DNA from: NCEH01 sp043195135
GTDB lineage: Bacteria; Pseudomonadota; Alphaproteobacteria; Rhizobiales; Xanthobacteraceae
DNA length: 64,000 bases
Assembly: GCF_043195135.1 (NCBI RefSeq)
Contig: NZ_JBAFWP010000004.1
Direction: 5' to 3' (one strand)
Shown here: positions 41,367-50,341 of the stretch, piece after piece
Layout: the number at the start of each line of letters is the position of its first letter
Position numbering within the stretch: position 1 is the first letter of the stretch
Position numbers and translations under genes: made by a program
Notes under the pieces: generated by a model
Databases searched by the model: none
Told to the model about the DNA's origin: nothing
What the model saw: the letters and a program-made list of their open reading frames with translations, nothing else

Positions 41367-42757
41367 CGTGCAACCTCCCACGAGGTGGTTCCGTCCTTGC
41401 CGTCCATCAGCACCACGCCCTTGGCCGCCAATTGCTCGCGGATATGATCCGCCGCGGCGAAGTCGCGGGCCTTGCGCGCGGCATTGCGGGCGGCGATCAG
41501 CTCCTCGACCATGGCCGCGTCCACCGCCGCATCCTGGGCCTGGCGGGCGCGCCACTCGCTCTCGGTTTCCTGCAACAGGCCCATGAGATTGGCCGCCGCC
41601 TTGAACCGCCGCTTCAGGGCCGAGGAGGTGTCCACGTCCTCCGCGACCGTGGCGAGATGGTGCAGGTGGCTGATGGCGGACGGGGAATTCAGGTCGTCCC
41701 CCAGCCGCTCGGCGATCTCCGCCTCGAACGGGTTTTCGCCCTCGCCCTCGCGCTGCGCCGGCTCGTCGCCGACGATGCGATACCATTTGTCCAGCGTCTT
41801 GGCGGCGAACCCGATGCCCTGCCGGGTCCAGTTGATGGGCTGGCGGTAATGGGTGGAGAGCATGGCGAGGCGCAGCACCTCGCCCGGCCAGTCGTTCAGC
41901 AATTCGCGGATGGTGACGAAATTGCCCAGCGACTTGGACATCTTCTCGCCTTCCAGCATCAGGAAGCCGTTGTGCATCCAGGTGCGCGCCATCACGGCGC
42001 TGTCGAAGGCGCAGCGCGACTGGGCGATCTCGTTCTCATGATGGGGGAACACGAGATCGATGCCGCCGCCGTGGATGTCGAAGGTTTCGCCGAGATGCTT
42101 CCACGACATGGCCGAGCATTCGATATGCCAGCCGGGCCGCCCCGGCACGGCGATGCCGCAGGGCGACTCCCAGCCCGGCGTGCCCTCGGCGCTCGGCTTC
42201 CACAGCACGAAATCCATGGCGTCGCGCTTGTAGGGCGCCACATCCACGCGCGCGCCGGCGATCATCTCGTCCAGCGGGCGGCGCGAGAGGCGGCCATAGT
42301 CCGGCATGGCCGGCACGTTGAACAGGACGTGATCCTCCGCCACATAGGCGTGGCCGGAGGCGACCAGCCGCTCGATGAGGGTCCTCATCTCCGCGATATG
42401 CTCGGTGGCGCGCGGCTCCACGGTGGGGCGCAGGCAGCCCAGCTCCGCCGTATCCTTGCGGAACCAGTCGTAGGTCTCCTCCGTCAGGTCGCGGATGGAG
42501 ATGCCGCGGTCGGCGGCGCGGGCGTTGATCTTGTCGTCCACGTCCGTGATGTTGCGCACATAGGTCACATGCCGCTCGCCATAGAGGCGCCGCAGCAGGC
42601 GGAACAGCACGTCGAACACGATCACCGGCCGCGCATTGCCGATATGAGCGTGGTCGTAGACCGTGGGGCCGCACACATACATCCGCACATTGGCGGGATC
42701 GATGGGCCGGAACGGGTCTTTCGACCGGGTCAGGGTGTTGTAGAGCCGCAGCTCCAT
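41363..42757 (-). CDS. cysS: Cysteinyl-tRNA synthetase
   Basis: 464 residues of class I. The HIGH motif is HAHIGN (36-41), and Cys29 in MYVCGPTVYD is the first zinc ligand. WHIECSAM supplies the next, and HHENEIAQS follows. The KMSKS loop is GEKMSKSLGN. The C-terminal helical domain ends with REQLAAKGVVLMDGKDGTTSWEV, a length normal for bacteria. It loads cysteine onto tRNA-Cys. It is the first gene of the coupled cysS-GNAT-cimA operon. Confidence 0.97.
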   Translation of the reverse strand: MELRLYNTLTRSKDPFRPIDPANVRMYVCGPTVYDHAHIGNARPVIVFDVLFRLLRRLYGERHVTYVRNITDVDDKINARAADRGISIRDLTEETYDWFRKDTAELGCLRPTVEPRATEHIAEMRTLIERLVASGHAYVAEDHVLFNVPAMPDYGRLSRRPLDEMIAGARVDVAPYKRDAMDFVLWKPSAEGTPGWESPCGIAVPGRPGWHIECSAMSWKHLGETFDIHGGGIDLVFPHHENEIAQSRCAFDSAVMARTWMHNGFLMLEGEKMSKSLGNFVTIRELLNDWPGEVLRLAMLSTHYRQPINWTRQGIGFAAKTLDKWYRIVGDEPAQREGEGENPFEAEIAERLGDDLNSPSAISHLHHLATVAEDVDTSSALKRRFKAAANLMGLLQETESEWRARQAQDAAVDAAMVEELIAARNAARKARDFAAADHIREQLAAKGVVLMDGKDGTTSWEVAR

Positions 42758-42797
42758 GGATCGTGTGCTCCCCTTTGGACCTTTTAAGGACGCGCAA

Positions 42798-43173
42798 GCG
42801 CCGCTCCGGTGCCGGCCGGGGCGTCCAAACTCCTCAAGAGGGGTGCAGCATAGGACGGCCGCGGCCAGCTATTCGGGCTAACCGCAGATAATCGACAGGT
42901 GGGCGCGCGGACGCGCTGAGATCTGGCCGTTCATGGCGCGGGACAATGGGAGGCGATCACGCAAGCGTCAAGCCGATTCCGCGTGCAGGCGGCCGCTTTG
43001 TGGGCCACAGCCTCTTTCGCATGCCCCAGGGAGAGGGTTGACCAAAATGCTGCGACGCGGCTATGCCACTCCCGCTTCGGTATCGCGTATCTGTCACCGC
43101 GCGTCATTCCTTCGGCCCCCGCGCCTGATTTCGCATCAGGCCCTCGGGTCCCTCAGAGGTCCCCGACCTGCCC
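42798..43173. other. Intergenic region without a recognised gene
   Basis: About 375 bases lie between the divergent cysS and the small exported protein. Frames here are shared by competing GC-rich readings and none has a ribosome site with a family signature. I see no tRNA-like fold or clear terminator; promoters for both neighbours are presumably here. Confidence 0.5.
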
Positions 43174-43488
43174 ATGCAGAAACCCGCTTTGCTTCTCGCC
43201 GCCGCTCTCATGCTCGCTTCGAGCGCCGCGTCGGCGGAGACGCGAATCTTCCTGATCGAGAATTCCGACGCGTACGGCGTCGACATGTGCCTCGCCAACG
43301 GCGAGCAGTGCGGCGAACGGCTCGCCACCGCCTGGTGCCGCACCCATGATTATTCCCGGGCCCTGGACTATGGGAAGGTCGCGGACGCCAGCGGCATCGT
43401 TCCCATCGCCAGCACCCAGCAGACCCCGCGCGCGGTCTGCACCGGGCTCAACTGCCCGGCCGTCGTCGCCATCACCTGTACGCGGTGA
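43174..43488 (+). CDS. Small exported conserved hypothetical protein
   Basis: 104 residues. MQKPALLLAAALMLASSAASA is a Sec signal with A-S-A cleavage. The mature part (ETRIFLIENSDAYGVDMCLANGEQCGERLATAWCRTHDY) carries six cysteines, consistent with disulfide bonding in the periplasm, and ends LNCPAVVAITCTR. I recognise it as a conserved hypothetical type in Hyphomicrobiales but know no function. It converges on creA. Confidence 0.75.
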   Translation: MQKPALLLAAALMLASSAASAETRIFLIENSDAYGVDMCLANGEQCGERLATAWCRTHDYSRALDYGKVADASGIVPIASTQQTPRAVCTGLNCPAVVAITCTR

Positions 43489-43560
43489 ATCTGCACCCGC
43501 TGAAGCTGAACCCGACGAATCCGCGCGCGCCGCAGTCGCATGCGCGGACGCGGCCCGGCG

Positions 43561-44073
43561 CTACTTCAGGAAGTCGGCGCAGCGCGGCACCTCGCCGGTG
43601 GTGCCCCAGGGCATGATCGGCACGGTGGAGGTGGAATTCTTCGGGCTGCCGTCGATCAGCTTGTCGGAATAGACCAGATAGACCAGCACGTTGCGCTTGG
43701 TATCGCAGCCCCGCACGATCTGCATCTTCTTGAAGAAGAAGGAGCGGCTCTCGCGGAACACCACGTCGCCCTGCTCGAACTTCTTGGTGAAGGCGATCGG
43801 CCCGATCTGGCGGCAGGCGAGCGAGATGTCGGAGGTCTGCTCCGCCACCCCGACCATGCCCGAGAGACCGCCCTTTTCCGGCGTCGTGTAATGGCAGGCG
43901 ACGCCCGAGACCACCGGATCGTCGATGCCATAGACCGCGAGCTTGTCGTCGGGGGTCAGGAATTTCCACACCGTGGACTTCTTGAAGATCAGGTCCGGCT
44001 CCTGCGCGCCCGCCGCGGAGGGAACGGCAAGGGCGAGCGCCAGCAAAGCGGCAATCCAGGTCGGCCGAAACAT
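43561..44073 (-). CDS. creA: CreA family protein
   Basis: 170 residues. The signal peptide MFRPTWIAALLALALAVPSAAGA is followed by the CreA core: DPVVSGVACHYTTPEKGG, DISLACRQIGPI, FFFKKMQIVRGCDTKRNVLVYLVYSDKLIDGSPKNSTSTVPI. Three or more cysteines suggest periplasmic disulfides. CreA has no established function; it is named for its place beside the E. coli creBCD genes, which are absent here. GAGG nine bases before the ATG supports the start. The TRAP binding protein gene is divergent. Confidence 0.9.
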   Translation of the reverse strand: MFRPTWIAALLALALAVPSAAGAQEPDLIFKKSTVWKFLTPDDKLAVYGIDDPVVSGVACHYTTPEKGGLSGMVGVAEQTSDISLACRQIGPIAFTKKFEQGDVVFRESRSFFFKKMQIVRGCDTKRNVLVYLVYSDKLIDGSPKNSTSTVPIMPWGTTGEVPRCADFLK

Positions 44074-44230
44074 AAGCTCAATCCTCACAGGTGGACGCGG
44101 GTTCACGATGCTGCGATGCGGCGGGCGGACGCCGCGATTGACGCCACCGCCCCGTCGTGACACCTCTCCCGCGACAAAATCAAGACGCCCCAAGCCAAGA
44201 CGTAAGAACGAAGACGCCCAGGAGATCCCC

Positions 44231-45334
44231 ATGGATACCGCACGCCGCCGCTTCCTCGGCGCTTCCGGCACCGCGATCGCCGCGACCGCAGCCACCACCC
44301 TCGCCATGCCGGCCCTGGCGCAGAGCCAGCCCGAGGTGAAGTGGCGCCTGACCTCTTCGTTCCCGCGCTCGCTCGATACCATCTTCGGCACCGCCCAGAC
44401 GCTTTCGAAAATGGTGAGCGAGGCGACCGACGGCAAGTTCCAGATCCAGACCTTTCCCGCCGGCGAGATCGTGCCCGGCCTCCAGGCGCTCGACGCGGTG
44501 CAGAACGGCACGGTCGAATGCGCCCAGAGCGCCACATATTTCTATATCGGCAAGGACCCGACGCTGGCCTTCGGCACCGGCGTGCCGTTCGGCTTCAATT
44601 CGCGCCAGCAGCATTCCTGGTGGTTCTTCAGCGGCGGCGCCGACATCATCAACGGCGTGCTGGCGAAATACAACACACTCGGCATTCCCATGGGCAATTC
44701 CGGCACCCAGATGGGCGGCTTCTTCCGCAAGGAAATCAATACCGTCGAGGATCTGAAGGGGCTGAAATTCCGAATCGGCGGCATCGGCGGGCAGGTCCTG
44801 GCCAAGCTCGGCGTGGTGCCGCAGCAATTGCCGCCGAGCGACGTCTATCCCGCGCTGGAACGCGGCACCATCGATGCGGCGGAATTCGTCGGGCCCTATG
44901 ACGACGAGAAGCTCGGCCTCGTGAAGGTGGCGAAATATTATTATTATCCCGGCTGGTGGGAGGGCGGCGCCATGCTCCACCTGCTCATCAACAAGGACCA
45001 GTGGGACAAGCTGCCCAAGCATTACCAGGCCATTCTCAGCAATGCCTGCGAGGCGGCCAACAATTGGATGCTGGCGAAATATGACGCCGTCAACCCGCCC
45101 GCCCTGCGCCGTCTGGTGCAGCAGGGGGCGGAACTGCGCGCCTTCTCCACGCCCATTCTGGAAGCGGGCTACAAGGCCTCGTTCGAGCTCTACAATACGC
45201 TGGCGGCGCAGAATCCGAGCTTCAAGCAAGCCCTGGAGAGCCTGGTCAGCATCCGCTCCGAACAGCTCCTGTGGTGGCAGATCGCGGAATATTCCTACGA
45301 CAGCTTCAACATCCGCATGCGCGGGCGCTCGTGA
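44231..45334 (+). CDS. TRAP transporter substrate-binding protein (DctP type), orphan
   Basis: 367 residues. MDTARRRFLGASGTAIAATAATTLAMPALAQS carries a Tat motif (ARRRFLG). The DctP fold follows: WRLTSSFPRSLDTIFGTAQTLSKMVSEATDGKFQIQTFPAGEIVPG, FYIGKDPTLAFGTGVPFG, LKFRIGGIGGQVLAKLG and AEFVGPYDDEKLGL. Such members bind 2-oxo acids, mannonate or similar organic acids; the arginine in KFRIGG is the usual carboxylate anchor. AGGAG lies seven bases upstream. No DctQ or DctM membrane gene is adjacent, so it may serve a transporter coded elsewhere. Confidence 0.92.
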   Translation: MDTARRRFLGASGTAIAATAATTLAMPALAQSQPEVKWRLTSSFPRSLDTIFGTAQTLSKMVSEATDGKFQIQTFPAGEIVPGLQALDAVQNGTVECAQSATYFYIGKDPTLAFGTGVPFGFNSRQQHSWWFFSGGADIINGVLAKYNTLGIPMGNSGTQMGGFFRKEINTVEDLKGLKFRIGGIGGQVLAKLGVVPQQLPPSDVYPALERGTIDAAEFVGPYDDEKLGLVKVAKYYYYPGWWEGGAMLHLLINKDQWDKLPKHYQAILSNACEAANNWMLAKYDAVNPPALRRLVQQGAELRAFSTPILEAGYKASFELYNTLAAQNPSFKQALESLVSIRSEQLLWWQIAEYSYDSFNIRMRGRS

Positions 45335-45446
45335 GACCGGACGGACTTTTCCCGCCACGATCAAACTTTCGTCACCATTGACCGCCCCGAATGGCGCTAT
45401 AAGGGCGCTCGGTGATCGGCCTGGGTGGGTCCGAACAGGGTTGAGA

Positions 45447-46667
45447 ATGAAATCGGTTCGCGTGTTCGGCCTTTGTCTGGCCCTCATGTCTGGCCCGGCG
45501 CTGGCGCAGGCCCCCGGCCAAAGCTATGGCGCGCCGCCGCCCGGCTATGGCGCGCCGCCTCCGGGCTACGGCGGCCAGCAGGCCCAGGCCCAGGGCCAGC
45601 CGCAGGGCGGCCAGGCCGGCGGCCCGAGCTGCCTGCAACTGGAAGGCGCCCTCGCCTCGCTCGACCGCAGCTCCAACGATCCCAACAACGGGCGCGCGGC
45701 GCAGCTGGCGCGCATGCGCGGCGATCTGGACCGGCTGACCAGCCAGGCCAAGCAGATGAGCTGCGATGCGCCGCGCGGCTTCTTCATCTTCCAGGGGCCG
45801 CCGCGCCCGCCCCAGTGCGATGTCATCGACGACCAGATCTCGCGCCTGCGCGCCTCCATCGCCAGCGCCGAGCGCGGCGGCGGCGACCAGGACAGCCAGC
45901 GTCGCCAATTGATCCTGGCCCTGGCGCAGGGCAATTGCGGCCAGCAATATCGCGCCGCCGCCCAGGCGATGGGGGCCGGCCAGCCGGCGCAGCGCCAGCC
46001 GCCGCGGCAGCGCAATTTCTTCGAGGCCCTGTTCGGCGGCCCGGTGAACAGCGAGCCGGAGGAAGGCGGGCCCGGCCTCGACGTCGCGCCGATGGAGCTG
46101 CCGAAATCCTCCACCTATCGCACCGTGTGCGTGCGCACCTGCGACGGCTTCTATTTCCCGATTTCCTACGCCACCGTGCCCTCGCGCTTTGCCAGCGACG
46201 ATGCCCTGTGCCGGCGCCTGTGCCCGGCCACGGAAGCCCAGCTCTTCAGCTATCGCAACCCCGGCGAGGACATCCAGCAGGCGACCTCGATCAACGGCAA
46301 GTCCTACATGTCGCTGCCGACGGCGCTGATGTATCGCAAGCAATTGGTGCCGTCCTGCTCGTGCCGCGCGCCCGGCCAATCCTGGTCGCAGGCGCTCTCC
46401 GGCCTGGAGGATGCCTCCACCCTGCAGAAGGGCGACATCCTGGTGACCGAGGAGCAGGCGAAGGAAATGTCGCAGCCCCGGCCGGCCGGCGATCCGGCCT
46501 CCGCCGGCGCCAAGGGCAAGGCGGCGTCCGCCACGCGCCCCGCGGCGGCCCCGCTCGACCCCGTGCCGCCCACCTCGGCCGCGCCCCTGGCGCCCGCCGC
46601 CGAACAGCCCGGCCGGCGGCCGGTGCGGGTGATTCCGGCGCCCGATTCCGGCTCCGCCGGCCAATGA
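45447..46667 (+). CDS. DUF2865 domain-containing exported protein
   Basis: 406 residues. The signal peptide MKSVRVFGLCLALMSGPALA is followed by Gly/Pro/Gln repeats (YGAPPPGYGAPPPGYGGQQ). A DUF2865 core comes next: TVCVRTCDGFYFPISYATVPSRFASDDALCRRLCPATEAQLFSYRNPGEDIQQATSINGKSY, then CSCRAPGQSWSQALSGLED and GDILVTEEQAKEM. The paired cysteines suggest a disulfide-stabilised periplasmic or cell-wall protein. The C-terminal 80 residues are Ala/Pro-rich. Function is unknown. Confidence 0.85.
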   Translation: MKSVRVFGLCLALMSGPALAQAPGQSYGAPPPGYGAPPPGYGGQQAQAQGQPQGGQAGGPSCLQLEGALASLDRSSNDPNNGRAAQLARMRGDLDRLTSQAKQMSCDAPRGFFIFQGPPRPPQCDVIDDQISRLRASIASAERGGGDQDSQRRQLILALAQGNCGQQYRAAAQAMGAGQPAQRQPPRQRNFFEALFGGPVNSEPEEGGPGLDVAPMELPKSSTYRTVCVRTCDGFYFPISYATVPSRFASDDALCRRLCPATEAQLFSYRNPGEDIQQATSINGKSYMSLPTALMYRKQLVPSCSCRAPGQSWSQALSGLEDASTLQKGDILVTEEQAKEMSQPRPAGDPASAGAKGKAASATRPAAAPLDPVPPTSAAPLAPAAEQPGRRPVRVIPAPDSGSAGQ

Positions 46668-46779
46668 GCGCCGGCGCCGCGGGTCGGCGCCGGAACCGCC
46701 CCGGGGCCGATCGAGATTCAGCGGTGCCGTGCCTCATCGAGGCGCCTGACGCCGGGCGCGCGCGATTGTCTTTCTTTCA

Positions 46780-46895
46780 CCGCCCGTCATGGCCAGGCCT
46801 GTCCCGGCCATCCACACCGGGCCGAACGTGCAGGCCTTGAAGCGCCGGTGCCGCGTGGATGCACGGGACAAGCCCGTGCAGGACGATCTCTCCCG
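46780..46895. repeat. Dispersed intergenic repeat fragment
   Basis: CCCGTCATGGCCAGGCCTG, TCCCGGCCATCCACAC and GGGACAAGCCCGTG form imperfectly complementary arms. They resemble a short dispersed intergenic repeat seen in many Hyphomicrobiales genomes. It fills the spacer between the convergent DUF2865 and diguanylate cyclase genes. Confidence 0.55.
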
Positions 46896-46926
46896 AACAG
46901 CGTCAAGCCATGACTGCCGATCGGGC

Positions 46927-48174
46927 CTAGGACATGAAGATCGCCCGGTTGCGCCCGCCGTGCTTGGCGGCATAGAGCGCGCGATCGGCGCGGGCGAGCA
47001 CGTCGAACACGCTCCGATCCTCGGGGCCGCGCGAGGTGCCGCCGATGCTGAGTTGCACCGCGATTCCCCGCCCGTCCACCTCCACCGGCGCCCGGGACAC
47101 CTCGGCGATGAGCCGCTCGGCGAGCGCCATGGCCATCTGCGGCCCCGCCTGCGGCATCAGCACCGCGAATTCCTCCCCGCCCATGCGCGCGATGCTGTCC
47201 TCGTCGCGCAGGGCCTCGCGGCACAGCGCGGCAACGATGGAAATCACCGCATCCCCGGCGGCATGGCCATGGGCGTCGTTGATCGACTTGAAGCGGTCGA
47301 TGTCCAGCATCAGCATGGAAAAGGCGCCGGCCTCGGAGCGCGCGGAAAACACCTCCTCCGCCTGCTCCAGGAATCGGCGGCGGTTCAGAAGTCCGGTCAG
47401 CGGATCGGAGCCCGCGAGGCGCCGCAGGTCCTGTTCCAGCTGGCGCTGGGCGGTCACGTCCGAGACCACCAGCACATAGGTCTGGCCGACCCAGCGAAAG
47501 CGGAACTGGACCGCCCGGTCGATGCCGTCGCGGCAGCGCACCACCCATTCGGTCTGCTGGATCGACTCCGGCTCGCGCTCGGCGGCGGCCATGCGCTGGT
47601 GCCATTCCTCCACCACCCGCGCCCGCACCTGCGGATCGGGAAAGCCGAGGCTCCACCAATCCTCGAAATGCACGACCGCATGCTCCTGGTACAGGAACAG
47701 ATCGTCCGACGCCTTGTTGTAGAACAGCGCGTTGAGGTCCCGGTCATAGAGCTCGACGCCGACGGGAAGGGCATGCAGGATCTCGGCGAACGACCCGGGC
47801 CAATCGCCTTGCCCCACCACGGCGGGGGTAACGGTGGCAAGCCAGCGCCCCGGCGCCTCCGGCAAGGCGGCGAGGGAGAAGGTCAGGGTGCGGCTGCCAT
47901 AGGCGGTGCGGCACGGCAGGCGCAGCACCGCATGGGTGTCCGCGCGCCGCTTGGCACCCTGGATCACCGCGCTCAGTGCCAGCGGCACCGTGGTGCCGAG
48001 GATCGCGGCGGCGCAGGGCAGCGTGCCCAGTTCGGGGCCCAACAGGCGCGCGGCGGCTGGATTTGCCGCCTCGATCATCATGGACACGTCGCCGAGCACC
48101 AGCAGCGCCGCGTCCACAAGCTTGAATAAAGGGCTTTCCCCCCAGAGCTTCACCCCATCCACCGTACGCCACAC
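46927..48174 (-). CDS. PAS-GGDEF diguanylate cyclase
   Basis: 415 residues. An N-terminal PAS-like domain (LVDAALLVLGDVSMMIEAANPAAARLL) and a second PAS (ILHALPVGVELYDRDLNALFYNKASDDLF, YVLVVSDVTAQRQLEQDL) lead into a GGDEF domain. That domain has DPLTGLLNRRRFLEQ, DIDRFKSINDAHGHAAGDAVI and the catalytic RMGGEEFAVL. It lacks a membrane segment and an I-site RxxD immediately before the GG(D/E)EF motif. It should make cyclic di-GMP in the cytoplasm in response to the PAS input, which is unknown. The first ATG is assumed. Confidence 0.9.
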   Translation of the reverse strand: MWRTVDGVKLWGESPLFKLVDAALLVLGDVSMMIEAANPAAARLLGPELGTLPCAAAILGTTVPLALSAVIQGAKRRADTHAVLRLPCRTAYGSRTLTFSLAALPEAPGRWLATVTPAVVGQGDWPGSFAEILHALPVGVELYDRDLNALFYNKASDDLFLYQEHAVVHFEDWWSLGFPDPQVRARVVEEWHQRMAAAEREPESIQQTEWVVRCRDGIDRAVQFRFRWVGQTYVLVVSDVTAQRQLEQDLRRLAGSDPLTGLLNRRRFLEQAEEVFSARSEAGAFSMLMLDIDRFKSINDAHGHAAGDAVISIVAALCREALRDEDSIARMGGEEFAVLMPQAGPQMAMALAERLIAEVSRAPVEVDGRGIAVQLSIGGTSRGPEDRSVFDVLARADRALYAAKHGGRNRAIFMS

Positions 48175-48335
48175 CCACTTTGCCTCGCACCCCGGAGGTT
48201 AAAGTGTAGTGCCAGCAAAGGATCGGGGGAATGTAAATTTGCCGGTATAAAAACACCTCAAGCCGATCCGCCGCCCGGCTATTCTCGCCGCCCCCGGGCG
48301 CGCAGGCCTGCCCCCTTCTTTCAGATGGAACCGCC

Positions 48336-48686
48336 ATGCCGTTTTCCGCCACCGCGCTCCTGCCGATCGGCCTCCTGATCGCGTCCAACGTGTTCATGAC
48401 GTTCGCCTGGTATGGCCACCTGAAATACAAATCCTCGCCGATCCTGCTGGCGATCGTCGCGAGCTGGGCCATCGCCTTCTTTGAGTATTGCCTGGCCGTG
48501 CCGGCGAACCGCATCGGTTCGGCGACCTATTCCACCGCGCAGCTCAAGACCATGCAGGAGGTCATCACGCTGGTGGTGTTCGCGGGATTTTCGGTGCTGT
48601 ACCTGAAAGAGCCGCTCGGCTGGAACCACGCCTTGGGGTTCAGCTTCATCGCGCTCGGCGCCTATTTCATCTTCCAGAAATTCTGA
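48336..48686 (+). CDS. DMT-family (DUF486-like) membrane protein
   Basis: 116 residues with four membrane segments. MPFSATALLPIGLLIASNVFMTFAWYGHLKYKSSP, the charged turn VPANRIGSATYSTAQLKTMQEVITLVVF, and LYLKEPLGWNHALGFSFIALGAYFIF match the small DUF486/DMT family. A transport role is presumed but the substrate is unknown. The gene is alone between minus-strand neighbours. Confidence 0.88.
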   Translation: MPFSATALLPIGLLIASNVFMTFAWYGHLKYKSSPILLAIVASWAIAFFEYCLAVPANRIGSATYSTAQLKTMQEVITLVVFAGFSVLYLKEPLGWNHALGFSFIALGAYFIFQKF

Positions 48687-48840
48687 AGACCGGGCGCTGG
48701 GGATCGCGCTGGGGGGATCCATGGAGAGAAGGCGCGGCCGCTCGGCCGCGCGCAAAAGGCCGAAAGGCGGCCCGAAACGATCCGGCCCGACACCCGCCGC
48801 GGCAGGAATCCAGGGCGGCGGGGACTCAGCGCGCAGAAAC

Positions 48841-49203
48841 TCAGCGCGGCAGGCGCGGACGGGAAGCGCGGATGCGCACCGGCTGGAGCCGCGCGACCCG
48901 CAGGCGCGTCAGCATCGCCGCACCCGCGAGGGCCACGAGGCCGAACAGCGAGAGAGACAGCAGCGAGGTGGAGAGGAGCGAACTGGACATGGTCGCCTCC
49001 GCGGCGTTGAGGACCGAAGCGCTTGCGCGATCGAAGGACAGTACCACGGTTACGGCGCAAATCGCCAACATCAACGCAATCGTGAGCGCGACCTGCGCGA
49101 GGGCGTCGCCGGCCTTGTGATTGCGCACCGCGCGCGCCAGGGCTTCGGGATCTGCGGATGAAACGCCATTCTCAAGGATGGCAAACTCACGAAACTCAGA
49201 CAT
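48841..49203 (-). CDS. Hypothetical two-helix membrane protein
   Basis: 120 residues. A hydrophilic N-terminus (MSEFREFAILENGVSSADPEALARAVRNHKAGD) precedes two membrane helices (VALTIALMLAICAVTVVLSF and LLSTSLLSLSLFGLVALAGAAMLT) and a basic tail rich in Arg and Pro. No known family was recognised. Coding is supported by the amphipathic and membrane pattern and by lack of competing frames. Confidence 0.55.
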   Translation of the reverse strand: MSEFREFAILENGVSSADPEALARAVRNHKAGDALAQVALTIALMLAICAVTVVLSFDRASASVLNAAEATMSSSLLSTSLLSLSLFGLVALAGAAMLTRLRVARLQPVRIRASRPRLPR

Positions 49204-49450
49204 CGCTTCGCCTCGGACGGTTCGACTGACCTCTAGAAGCCGGAATGCCGCGAATCGGTTCCCTGCGACTCACCAAGAGTTGCTCTTGAAGCAAGCCGCG
49301 ATTGTGGCGACGCGACGGCACGTGCTGGAATAAGCGTGGCGTTTTCGTGGCTTAGATCACGCAAGCGCGATCTTTGCCGTCGGTTGCGGTTGTAGCGCGC
49401 GCGATCCGATTCTTCCGCGCGCAGTCTGTCATTACGCGCTGGAGCTTGCG

Positions 49451-50077
49451 TCAGGCCGCCTGGTCCAGCGGCCGCCAGTCGATCTCCACATGATCGGGCT
49501 CGCGCGCGACCCGCTTCAACCAGCGGCGCACGGCCGCGAAGGGGGAAAGGTCGAACTCGCCCTCGGGGGCAAGGTGGGTGTGGGCGTAGAGCGCGATGTC
49601 GGCGATGGTCATCGCATCGCCGACGAAGAAGTCGCGGCCCTGGAGATGGCGCTCCATCACCTTCAGCGCGCCATAGCCCTCCTCCATCCAACGGTCGATG
49701 TCGTGGGTGCGCAGGTCGCGCCCGCCGCGCACCTGCTGGAGCCAGAAGCGCGCCTGCCCGATGCCCGGCTCGTGGTTGTTCTGCTCGAAGAACATCCAGC
49801 GCAGGGTCTCCGCCCGCGCCAGGGGAGCGGGGGGCAGCAGGGGCGTACCGTCGGCGAGATAGAACAGGATCGCATTCGACTCGGCGAGCGTCGCGCCGCC
49901 CGGCAGTTCCAGCAGCGGAACGCGGCCATCGGCATTCTTGGCGAGGAATTCGGGGGTGCGATGCTCGCCGGAAAGAATGTCCACCTCCATCAGGCGGAAC
50001 GGCAGGCCGAGCTTCGCCAGCAGCATTCGCACCTTGTACGAATTTCCCGATGCCTGGGTGGAATAGAGCGTCAGCAC
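49451..50077 (-). CDS. Glutathione S-transferase family protein
   Basis: 208 residues. The thioredoxin-like N-domain (VLTLYSTQASGNSYKVRMLLAKLGLPFRLMEVDI, then GRVPLLELPGGATLAESNAILFYLA) has the cis-Pro in VPLL and the Glu-Ser glutathione contact in AESNAI. The helical C-domain contains FFVGDAMTIADIALYAHTH, the N-capping box. The start is a GTG with AGAGGAAA seven bases upstream. The substrate is unknown. It is divergent from the aspartate aminotransferase gene. Confidence 0.9.
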   Translation of the reverse strand: MLTLYSTQASGNSYKVRMLLAKLGLPFRLMEVDILSGEHRTPEFLAKNADGRVPLLELPGGATLAESNAILFYLADGTPLLPPAPLARAETLRWMFFEQNNHEPGIGQARFWLQQVRGGRDLRTHDIDRWMEEGYGALKVMERHLQGRDFFVGDAMTIADIALYAHTHLAPEGEFDLSPFAAVRRWLKRVAREPDHVEIDWRPLDQAA

Positions 50078-50341
50078 GGCGTTTCCTCTTGGCCCCCGCC
50101 TAGATGGAGGCTGTCCCGGCGCCCCGCAAGACGGGCGGGAAAGCGCGCGCCGGCGATCCATCAGTGCACGGCGGGCCACCCATTCACAATGCTTGCTTGT
50201 TCGGGAAATCGCCCTCGACTAATAAAGTGCCGCATGCCGGCTTGCCTCGCGGCGGACCGGCGCTTCGTCTCACCCTTCGCGTCCGACGGAACCAGCGCAC
50301 TCGCGTACGGCGCCGCCGGCCTGCGTCCGGAGTCAAAGGCC

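Noticed and set aside
42798..43173. tRNA gene or riboswitch in the cysS upstream region
   Set aside because: No T-loop GGTTCGA-type sequence or cloverleaf arms, and no T-box motifs (which would be unusual in this group) could be found.
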